Positions 57,380-64,000 of a stretch of 64,000 nt of DNA are shown piece after piece. The DNA is taken from assembly GCA_002337385.1 (NCBI GenBank), contig DDFY01000038.1, forward strand, positions 50,352-114,351, read 5' to 3'. Made by a program: the position numbers and the translations under genes. Source of the stretch: Erythrobacter sp. UBA1916. GTDB taxonomy: Bacteria; Pseudomonadota; Alphaproteobacteria; Sphingomonadales; Sphingomonadaceae. The notes beneath the pieces were generated by a model. The model did no database searches. It saw only the letters and a program-made list of their open reading frames with translations, and was not told the origin of the DNA. Within the stretch, counting starts at the first letter, position 1. Every line of letters begins with the position of its first letter.

Positions 57380-58693
57380 CTAGAGTACGCGCTTGTGTTG
57401 AGGCGACGCAGCTTCCGGTTGGAGTGGCCGTGGTCTGGCTTCGTATCGCGTATTGTGGGAGCCGCTTAGTTCAACGTCTTGCTTGAGCGACTTTCCGCCG
57501 CCCTGATAAAGCGCGACGCGATTTCGGCCTTCTTTCTTGGCAACGTAAAGGGCCTTGTCTGCATCGCGGATGAGTTCATGCCGCCGCAGCTTGGCAGCCC
57601 GCGCTATTCGCGCTCCGAAGCTGGCGGTAACCGGTATCCTGTTGCCGGAATTGTCGAGAATTTCCAGATCTGCGATCTTCTTGCGTAAGCGCTCGGAAAT
57701 GCTCACGGCATTGGCACTCTTGCTACCCGTCAAGGTGGCGATGAACTCCTCTCCGCCATAGCGACCCGCAAACCCCTTGTGCTGCTTGATCTCGCTTTTG
57801 AGCAGGGTACCGATCTGTGCCAGGCATTCGTCACCAAGCTGATGGCCGTAGGTGTCGTTGAAGTGCTTGAAATGATCGATATCCAGCAGAACCACCGCCA
57901 GCGGCTCTCCTGACGCCTGCGCCTCCTCAAACGCTGCGGAAAAGCGCCTCTCGAATCCACGCCGATTGAGAAGGCCGGTAAGCGGGTCCATCTGTGAGAG
58001 GTCTTCCAGCTCCTTGTTTATCGTCAACAATTGCGCCTGAGCCTGGCGACTCTTGAGGGAGAGAATGAAGTTCTGATCTCTTAGGCGATCGCTGCGCCGC
58101 TTGAAGATGAGGGGGAATGTGCAGCACAGGAAGGCGAAGATCAGCAAGTCGGGAGCTTGGGCAGCCGCAGAATCGACGAGCAGCAAGGGCAGGGCAATGG
58201 CCAGGAAACCTGACGCTGAGAGCCAGGATGAGAGGCGGACGCTTAGGGGAATGTGCACGATGCTTGCCGAGACCAGCATCGAGGCGGCCATGATATACCT
58301 GTCGGAGAATTGGCCAGTGGCCTCCATCCCGATGAGTGATACCGCGCCTGCGAACACCGCAATCGGCCCCATGGCCCCCACCAGGCGTAGCGAACTGTGC
58401 TTGGATTGGAGAAGCCAGATGCCGAGGAGGTAGGTCGGTATCACCACGACCAGTCGCACCGTAGTGCCGAGCAGAAGGACCTTTGCCAGCGCATCCAGCG
58501 GGATGCACAGCAGGCACATGGCCATGCCAGCCAGATGCAGGAACCTGAGTTCGCGCACGATGCGCGGCGAATTCATCGTCAGCCACAATTTTTGTACGTC
58601 ACGGGGCCAGGTTGCATAGGACGCGTGCTCATCGAGCGCAGCGCCTTGCTCCATTCCCAGTTGTATTTTCTCTGGCTCGATATCCGCCATCAA
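57380..58693 (-). CDS. Membrane GGDEF diguanylate cyclase
   Basis: 437-aa protein with about six membrane helices between residues 50 and 195 and a C-terminal GGDEF domain (SQMDPLTGLLNRRGFERRFSAAFEEA ... RYGGEEF). The catalytic GGEEF is intact, so it should make c-di-GMP. The RxxD inhibitory site is degenerate (QHKGFAGRYGGEEF). The helical N-terminus resembles MASE-type sensor domains. It is the first of two such genes in a row on the minus strand. Confidence 0.9.
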   Translation of the reverse strand: MMADIEPEKIQLGMEQGAALDEHASYATWPRDVQKLWLTMNSPRIVRELRFLHLAGMAMCLLCIPLDALAKVLLLGTTVRLVVVIPTYLLGIWLLQSKHSSLRLVGAMGPIAVFAGAVSLIGMEATGQFSDRYIMAASMLVSASIVHIPLSVRLSSWLSASGFLAIALPLLLVDSAAAQAPDLLIFAFLCCTFPLIFKRRSDRLRDQNFILSLKSRQAQAQLLTINKELEDLSQMDPLTGLLNRRGFERRFSAAFEEAQASGEPLAVVLLDIDHFKHFNDTYGHQLGDECLAQIGTLLKSEIKQHKGFAGRYGGEEFIATLTGSKSANAVSISERLRKKIADLEILDNSGNRIPVTASFGARIARAAKLRRHELIRDADKALYVAKKEGRNRVALYQGGGKSLKQDVELSGSHNTRYEARPRPLQPEAASPQHKRVL

Positions 58694-58957
58694 ACCGGCC
58701 TACCGGTAACTGGTTTACGAACCGTTTCAGGTGGATATAGGTAAGCTATAACATAGTCGTTTCCGGGAAAGTGTCGCCCCCTGCCTGCCTATTTCCGCTA
58801 ATCGGGCAGGGACGAGCGCACCGAGGTTCTCGCCGCAGCCGAGTAGCAGGCCGCCGTTGCACGCGTCGGTTGCAGCCTATCGGCTATGGACGGTCCGGCA
58901 GCATCAGCATCCGGTCTGTTGGAAAACGGACAGTTCCCGTTCGCAAGCGACCAAGAG

Positions 58958-60778
58958 CTAGCTCGTCGAAACTGCGGCGATACGTTCTTGCCTCCGCTGC
59001 GCGACTTCGGCTCGATCCCTGCCATTTCTCTTTGCCCTGTACAGCGCCGCATCGGCGGCTTCCACCAGCTCGTTGCGATGGCAGTGTTCGGGGGCGGTTG
59101 CGATCCCAACCGAGACGCTGATCGGCCCCAGCTCCGTCCCTGCATAGGTTACGTGCAGGGCGCCGACCTTGGCGCGAATTTCCCCGACACGCTGGATCGC
59201 CAGTTCAGCGCCCAGCCCGGGAAGCAACATCAGAAATTCCTCGCCGCCATAGCGGAAGGCCAGTTGGGGCTCGCGCGTCGAGCCTTTCAACACGCCGCCG
59301 ACTTCTTGCAGAACCAAATCGCCAGCTTCATGTCCGTAGGTGTCGTTGAAGCGTTTGAAGTGGTCGATATCGATCATCAGGCAGCTGAGCGATTCATCGT
59401 TCTGAAGCGAGCGGGCGAATTGTGCTTCCAGAACCTCGTCAAGGCTGCGGCGGTTGGCCAGACCGGTCAAGGCGTCAACCATTGCCATTTCCCGCAAGGC
59501 ATCGCGCAGTCGCAGATTTGCGACCGCAACGGCGATATTTTCGGCCAGCATGTTCAGATAGACTTCGCTGACGGCAATTCCTTCGGACTCGTCGCTGCGC
59601 GCTTCGAGATAAAGCAGCCCCATGGTTTCGCGCTGGGCCGTGAGCGGCAGGCACAATGTATTGGGAACGTCCGCACCTTCCAGCTGGAGATGATGGCACG
59701 GAACATCCACGCTCCCGTTGGCGGGGCTATGGGGCAGCCCGCGGCGCAGGGCCCAGCACGCCGACGGCGGAAACTCCCGAACGGAATAGTGGGGATCGAG
59801 CCAGTCACAGGCTGCCACCACCGCGTTGCGTTTTTCGTCAAGCAGATAGAGAACGCCCGCGTGATCGGGGACGATGGTTGGCACGAAACGCTTCACCACA
59901 TCTTGCAGATCGTCCAGCGTATCGGAGCTGTGCATGCGCTGGGTCATTGATGACAGCCGGCTCCGTGTTTCGAGGTCAGCATCGCGTTCAGCTTCCAGCC
60001 GCTGGCGTTCCAGGCCGTTTTCGCGGAATATCCGGATGGCCTTGGCCATATCGCCGATCTCGTCGATCTGATCGATATCCGGGAGTTCGGCGGCATAGTC
60101 CTGCTTGGCCAGCCGCCCGACCACGTCGCTAAGCTTCAGCACTGGCCGCAGAACGCGTCGTTTGAAGATGAAATAGAGCACGCACAGAAACAGGATTGCG
60201 GTGATCGTAAGCACGATCTCGGACAAGGCCTTCCAAAGCCTGGCGGCCTCGGCAGCAGCCTGCACGGTTTGCTCCGTACGGCGGTCCACCAGGTCCTGAA
60301 ATCGGACAATCCGCGCCTGCACCTGGTCGAGTTGGCGCTCATATTCCGCGCCGAACAGGATTTGCCGTGCCTGCGCTTCATTCCCCTCTTCAAAGGCATC
60401 TATCGCCAGAGTTTGCTCGGCCTGCATCGTATCCGCCCAGCGGACCGCGTCTTTCAGAATGTCCAGCTCATTCGCGCTCGCCCCGGCATCATCGACGTGA
60501 CTTATGCGCTCTTCGACTGACCTGAGGTTTTCCAGGTCGTGGCGATAAATGGCGTTGTAGGTCGGGTCGCCGGTGTTCAGATATTGCCGTGCATGATCGG
60601 TTAGGGCGTAAAGCTCGGTGCCGAGCTGGCCCGTCGCTTTGTCGAGCCGATAGCGCTGTTCTACCGCCTTTCGCTCGCTTTCTTGCGCGCTGGAGGCCTG
60701 CAACATCGTAACGCAGGACATCACGGTTAGCGCAACGGTCGCGCCGTACGCCCAGTTGGTAATCGTCAAGAGTCTCAT
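58958..60778 (-). CDS. CHASE3-like/HAMP/GAF/GGDEF diguanylate cyclase
   Basis: 606-aa protein: membrane helix near 8-28, a periplasmic helical sensor (about 35-175, CHASE3-like), a second helix (LSEIVLTITAILFLCVLYFIF), HAMP, a GAF domain (about 285-430) and GGDEF (RYGGEEF, intact). The inhibitory motif is REPQ instead of RxxD. It would convert periplasmic signals into c-di-GMP. ATG 60778 is chosen; a longer frame upstream is unlikely and no ribosome-binding site is clear. Confidence 0.88.
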   Translation of the reverse strand: MRLLTITNWAYGATVALTVMSCVTMLQASSAQESERKAVEQRYRLDKATGQLGTELYALTDHARQYLNTGDPTYNAIYRHDLENLRSVEERISHVDDAGASANELDILKDAVRWADTMQAEQTLAIDAFEEGNEAQARQILFGAEYERQLDQVQARIVRFQDLVDRRTEQTVQAAAEAARLWKALSEIVLTITAILFLCVLYFIFKRRVLRPVLKLSDVVGRLAKQDYAAELPDIDQIDEIGDMAKAIRIFRENGLERQRLEAERDADLETRSRLSSMTQRMHSSDTLDDLQDVVKRFVPTIVPDHAGVLYLLDEKRNAVVAACDWLDPHYSVREFPPSACWALRRGLPHSPANGSVDVPCHHLQLEGADVPNTLCLPLTAQRETMGLLYLEARSDESEGIAVSEVYLNMLAENIAVAVANLRLRDALREMAMVDALTGLANRRSLDEVLEAQFARSLQNDESLSCLMIDIDHFKRFNDTYGHEAGDLVLQEVGGVLKGSTREPQLAFRYGGEEFLMLLPGLGAELAIQRVGEIRAKVGALHVTYAGTELGPISVSVGIATAPEHCHRNELVEAADAALYRAKRNGRDRAEVAQRRQERIAAVSTS

Positions 60779-60913
60779 GGACAAAAGCGTCGCAAGAAAC
60801 TGCGACCAAATCGTATATCTTGTGCTCTCCCTCCTACCTATCGGACGGGGGCTTTCCTCCCTCCCGCGCCGGGTAGCCGGCTCCACCGCTGGGCGCGTAT
60901 TCGGCCGGTTGGC

Positions 60914-61597
60914 CTAGTCTGCATCCTTGCCCGCTTGGGGCTCGCGTTCCCTTAGCGCATCGACCTCGGCGGCGATCAGGTCGACCAGCGCGCCGCGGTT
61001 GCGCTCGGCCTGCTGCATCAGGTCGGTCAGCACCTCGGCGCGGATGCGCTCGTAGACCGCGTTGCCGGGGCGCAGGTGGGCGGAGTATTTCTCGGGCCGC
61101 CGGTTGCGCAGGAAGAACATCACGAGGTTCTCGTTATGCTTCGCGCCGTGGACGACGATATCGCCATTGGCGAGCACGTGTTCATGCGGCACGCCCTTGA
61201 TCGCGCGCTCCATGGCGGCGGCCTCGATCCGGTCGACCCCGCGCTCGATGGCCGCATCCCAGGCCTTGGCAAAGCTCTCGGCCCCCGGCTTCTGGCGCAG
61301 CTTGTACAGCGCCTCGAGGCTGACCCCGATATGCAGCGCCGCGTGCGACACGACGCCGGTGGCCGCGAGCATGGCGATGAACTTACGCTGCTTGTCGGGC
61401 GTGATCGAATTGCGGCGGGGGTGGGTGTGCAGATAGGGCGCGAAGTCGAGCAGCGGATCGTCCTCGGCTGGCGCCGCGCCGGGGAGCGTCATGTAGCTGG
61501 TCGCCTGCCTTGGGGTGGCGCGGGTGTTGTGGTGCTCAGCCGCAGCGGACGAGGCGAGGGGGCGGGGACGGGCTGGCTTTTTTGCGGACTCGGTCAT
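60914..61597 (-). CDS. Conserved Sphingomonad hypothetical (terminase-small-subunit-like HTH)
   Basis: 227-aa basic protein. The middle part (NSITPDKQRKFIAMLAATGVVSHAALHIGVSLEALYKLRQKPGAESFAKAWDAAIERGVDR) resembles a helix-turn-helix seen in phage terminase small subunits and in a Sphingomonadales family. The C-terminus HNENLVMFFLRNRRPEKY is typical of that family. No phage genes surround it, so it is probably a domesticated or chromosomal DNA-binding protein. Function unknown. Confidence 0.68.
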   Translation of the reverse strand: MTESAKKPARPRPLASSAAAEHHNTRATPRQATSYMTLPGAAPAEDDPLLDFAPYLHTHPRRNSITPDKQRKFIAMLAATGVVSHAALHIGVSLEALYKLRQKPGAESFAKAWDAAIERGVDRIEAAAMERAIKGVPHEHVLANGDIVVHGAKHNENLVMFFLRNRRPEKYSAHLRPGNAVYERIRAEVLTDLMQQAERNRGALVDLIAAEVDALREREPQAGKDAD

Positions 61598-61889
61598 CCG
61601 CCAGCGTGGAGCAGATTTTGGGGTGTGTAGGAAAGGGGGGAACGCTTTCAGAATGGTCTTTTGGACTATCGGCAAAAAACATTGGCACTAATTGACGATG
61701 TTTTACTCTTGGAGACTGACCGCCAAATCGAGTTGGTCCTTATAACGACGGCGGCTTGTCGCGTTGGAGCTATTTTCATTCCTTAACGGAGCCCCCTTTG
61801 CCTAAGCGCCTCTTGCGTAGATGCGGAAGAGCCGCTTAGCGCGCTTGACCAAGCTATATGTATTGAGGAGAACAGTGGCGGAGGAACAT
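61598..61889. other. A+T-rich gap upstream of the SEFIR gene
   Basis: About 290 nt, clearly less G+C-rich than the chromosome average by eye. It probably marks the left edge of transferred DNA. It contains TTGACC near 61845 and TATATG about 10 nt later, too close to form one promoter. No gene is convincing. Confidence 0.4.
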
Positions 61890-63338
61890 ATGATGAACCA
61901 ATCCGAAGCGACTGTTAAGACCTTTATATCGTATTCTTGGACCTCAGGAGCACATCAGTCTTGGGTATTGGATCTTGCAGAACGCCTTGTGAGTGACGGG
62001 ATCGATGTGATCTTGGACAAGTGGGAGTTGAAGCCGGGCCACGACCCAATTGCGTTCATGGAGCAGATGGTCACTGATCCGCAGGTAAAAAAGGTCGTGA
62101 TGATCTGCGATCGTATCTACACTGAGAAGGCGAATGGCAGGGAAGGAGGCGTCGGCAAAGAAGCCCAGATTCTCACTGCAGAAATCTATGAGAAGACGGC
62201 AGCTGACAAGTATGCGGCTGTGCTAACTGAACGCGACAGTGACGGAAAACCTTTTGTCCCGGCCTACTATCACAGCAGACAGTACATCGATTTCACCGAT
62301 AGCGTGAAGCATGAGGAAAAGTACGAAGAGTTACTGCGCTGGCTTTACGACAAACCACAATACACTAAGCCGACACTTGGTGCAGCTCCTTCGTTCATAA
62401 CTGACCCCGAAGAGGTGACCACGGCGACTACCTCAAAGCTTCGTCTGGCCGAGCAAGCAATTAGGATTGGCAGCACCGCTGCAAGAGGTGCTATAGCGGA
62501 TTTTGGAGACGCACTAGCCGACGAATATGCTTCGAGACGTCCTTTGAAAGAAGGTGGTGAGCATTGGGATGAAATCGTCATAAATACAGCCGAGTCATTG
62601 CGCCCCGGTCTCCGAAACCTCAATGAATTAGTTTGTGCAGAGGCTCGGTACGGAGGTGCCAACTTCGATAGGGTTATGCGTGTATACGAGCAACTGGGAA
62701 GCTTCATGTATCGGCCTGCCGGAGTAAGCCAGTGGAGTGAGCTTGATTTCGATCCCTATAAGATGATGGGCTATGAGGGGATGCTTTCTCTTGTTGCCAT
62801 CCTCATCAAAGAGGAGCGGTTTGATCTCCTTGCGAACGCCCTAGATCATCCTTTTCTAATAGAGGGGCGTGATCGATCTACAGGCCCCGCTACGGCGACT
62901 TTTCGGTCTTTTTGCGAGGATGTCGATACCTTTCGTCTACGTAAACAGCGCCTTGGCAGCAACCGGATCGACATGTACGCGGACCTCATTGCGGAGACTT
63001 ATCGAGTTAGCTTCCCCGCGCTAAATCAATTGATTGAGGCTGATCTCGTTCTCTACCTGCGGAGCCAGCTGATCGGTGGCTGCTCAGATTATGTGAGTTG
63101 GTGGCCGCGGACATTGATCTATTGGAATCGGAACAGCGCAACAGCACTTTTTGCTCGCTCCGAATCTCGCGCATTTTGGGACGCTTGGGCTTCTAAGGTG
63201 TTTCCCGAAATAAATCTCAAGGAGTTCCAAGAACGAGTTGCAAAGCTGCATGAGCAAGGAAAGCGCTCTTGGGGTGGTTTCTTTGGCCCTAACATCTCTA
63301 GGATGTCCAATTTGCAGCATCTCTGTTCAAGGCGTTGA
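61890..63338 (+). CDS. SEFIR-domain protein, candidate stand-alone defence effector
   Basis: 482-aa protein with an N-terminal SEFIR/TIR-like domain: VKTFISYSWTSGAHQSWVLDLAERLVSDGIDVILDKWELKPGHDPIAFMEQMV (about residues 9-60), then VVMICDRIY and GVGKEAQIL, to about residue 160. The remaining 320 residues show no known domain. Bacterial SEFIR proteins include single-gene anti-phage systems that deplete NAD. Codon use and G+C content are lower than neighbours (sampled stretches 45-60% versus about 65%), a sign of transfer. GGAGG precedes the start; ATG 61890 or 61893. No partner gene is nearby. Confidence 0.85.
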   Translation: MMNQSEATVKTFISYSWTSGAHQSWVLDLAERLVSDGIDVILDKWELKPGHDPIAFMEQMVTDPQVKKVVMICDRIYTEKANGREGGVGKEAQILTAEIYEKTAADKYAAVLTERDSDGKPFVPAYYHSRQYIDFTDSVKHEEKYEELLRWLYDKPQYTKPTLGAAPSFITDPEEVTTATTSKLRLAEQAIRIGSTAARGAIADFGDALADEYASRRPLKEGGEHWDEIVINTAESLRPGLRNLNELVCAEARYGGANFDRVMRVYEQLGSFMYRPAGVSQWSELDFDPYKMMGYEGMLSLVAILIKEERFDLLANALDHPFLIEGRDRSTGPATATFRSFCEDVDTFRLRKQRLGSNRIDMYADLIAETYRVSFPALNQLIEADLVLYLRSQLIGGCSDYVSWWPRTLIYWNRNSATALFARSESRAFWDAWASKVFPEINLKEFQERVAKLHEQGKRSWGGFFGPNISRMSNLQHLCSRR

Positions 63339-63487
63339 TTGCTCTCGCCAATCACTGCCTTTCGTTTCAGCTGGATGGTCGAAAGGCCAGCGAATCTAAA
63401 GGCCTGATCGTTTGGAGGTTTTTGGAATTGAAGGTAACGTCAATGAGCAAATGAAGATTGGGTACAGAACGCTTGCTTCGTTCGCCC

Positions 63488-63516
63488 TTGACCCGCCCCC
63501 AACACCCCGCTAATGG
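63488..63516 (+). promoter_or_regulatory. Candidate promoter of the str ribosomal operon
   Basis: TTGACC (63488-63493), exactly 17 nt, TAATGG (63511-63516). It lies about 320 nt upstream of rpsL, giving a long leader. The -35 is near consensus, the -10 weak. Confidence 0.45.
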
Positions 63517-63618
63517 CCCGCCCTTCGCAGGTCCGCACTCACCCGCAGGCCCGCAACCATAGAGCTGAACATTGTCGGCCTCGTCCTTGCGTTACGGCAC
63601 GGGGGCAGTCGGCAAAGT

Positions 63619-63651
63619 AACCCGGTCTCCTGGCTGTGCCAGCCAACCGGG
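63619..63651 (+). other. Structured element in the rpsL leader
   Basis: ACCCGGT (63619-63625) pairs with ACCGGGT (63645-63651), with an inner TGGCTG/CAGCCA stem. It may be a leader structure controlling str-operon expression. Confidence 0.45.
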
Positions 63652-63838
63652 TGGAGCGTTTCAGGCTCGCGCGAGCAGCGCCACCGGCCAGCCCCACGGT
63701 CTGGCCCGGCGCTTCGCACGATCCCGATACATTCCACCCGGAACGCTGTTTCAACCCGTTGGCCACCGGTCCGGCTCCTTGTCGCCTGTGCTGTCGCGCC
63801 GGCGGGGAGGGGGAGGGCCTAACCCACGAAGGATATCA

Positions 63839-64000
63839 ATGCCTACGATCAACCAGCTGGTCCGCAAGGGCCGCCATCCCATCGTCAAGAAGTCGAAGTC
63901 GGCGGCGATGGATTCGAACCCGCAGAAGCGCGGCGTTTGCACCCGCGTTTACACCACCACTCCGAAGAAGCCGAACTCGGCTCTGCGCAAGGTGGCCAAG
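63839..64000 (+). CDS. rpsL: 30S ribosomal protein S12 (5' part only)
   Basis: First 54 residues of S12: PTINQLVRKGRHPIVKKSKSAAMDSNPQKRGVCTRVYTTTPKKPNSALRKVAK. The TPKKPNSAL segment has the wild-type lysine at the position where streptomycin-resistant mutations occur, so a sensitive allele is expected. AAGGA lies 6 nt before the ATG. The gene continues beyond the right edge, as would rpsG, fusA and tuf. Confidence 0.97.
   Translation, partial: MPTINQLVRKGRHPIVKKSKSAAMDSNPQKRGVCTRVYTTTPKKPNSALRKVAK

Larger units (their letters stand above)
63339..63838. other. 500-nt gene-free region before rpsL
   Basis: Includes a CCTTTCG/CGAAAGG hairpin (63358-63386) after the SEFIR gene, the candidate str-operon promoter at 63488-63516, and a structured leader. 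None of the open frames here looks coding. Confidence 0.6.

Noticed and set aside
60914..63338. Prophage remnant
   Set aside because: Only one terminase-like HTH protein and one SEFIR gene; no capsid, portal, integrase or attachment repeats seen.
1..64000. CRISPR array, insertion sequence or transposase
   Set aside because: No regularly spaced direct repeats and no transposase motifs found on either strand.

Overview
This 64 kb window looks like chromosomal DNA of an alphaproteobacterium of the Sphingomonadales, most likely Erythrobacteraceae. The base composition is high in G+C. It carries a MucR/Ros regulator, a Mur-type Fur, an HWE-family histidine kinase, TonB-dependent uptake, and a miaB-acyltransferase-fur-mucR-rimI-tsaB order of the kind seen in that group. 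This is inference from gene content; no marker-gene comparison was possible.

Region by region. 0-4.7 kb: leftward housekeeping genes (miaB 5' part, a phospholipid acyltransferase, fur, mucR, rimI, tsaB, a RutE-like nitroreductase, an Nfu scaffold). 4.8-14.3 kb: a secreted M16 protease, class II DAHP synthase with a clear terminator, an overlapping egtB-egtD pair for ergothioneine, a membrane retropepsin-like protease, an MFS symporter and a VOC protein. 14.4-24.5 kb: the most striking locus. A divergent LysR regulator faces an operon of Cys-type sulfatase, TonB-dependent receptor, lipoprotein quinohemoprotein (PQQ plus haem c) alcohol dehydrogenase, two NTF2/SnoaL-like proteins and the formylglycine-generating enzyme that would activate the sulfatase. 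The gene set reads as import, desulfation and oxidation of a sulfated alcohol. 24.7-30.7 kb: a PAS-GAF-GGDEF-EAL protein, then a GAF-Fis regulator, aldehyde dehydrogenase and Zn alcohol dehydrogenase, with a 10-bp-arm palindrome in front of the aldehyde dehydrogenase. 30.8-38.8 kb: two small lipoproteins, tRNA-Gln, a YghU-type GST, a GMC oxidoreductase, an M49-like lipoprotein peptidase and ilvE. 38.9-39.2 kb: a non-annotated structured small gene whose ribosome-binding site is a perfect complement of the 16S rRNA 3' tail. 39.5-52.7 kb: housekeeping and envelope genes (tlyA, tspO, ubiK, S9 peptidase, recO, leuB, a GT39-type glycosyltransferase, metZ, an HWE kinase, apaG, a GcvA-type LysR, a secreted triple-repeat protein). 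52.8-55.8 kb: a compact accessory cluster of small genes (a tail-anchored LuxR-type HTH protein, a helical protein, a membrane protein, a RadC-like JAB protein, a second LuxR-type HTH protein and a convergent unknown), with unusual inverted repeats at start codons. 56-61.6 kb: an unknown secreted protein, two membrane diguanylate cyclases and a Sphingomonad-type unknown. 61.9-63.3 kb: a lower-G+C orphan SEFIR-domain gene that looks transferred. The window ends in rpsL at the start of the str ribosomal operon.

The main themes are periplasmic alcohol oxidation fed by a sulfatase, three c-di-GMP enzymes that all lack the inhibitory I-site arginine, and several start-adjacent RNA structures. No CRISPR array, prophage, insertion sequence or rRNA operon is visible.
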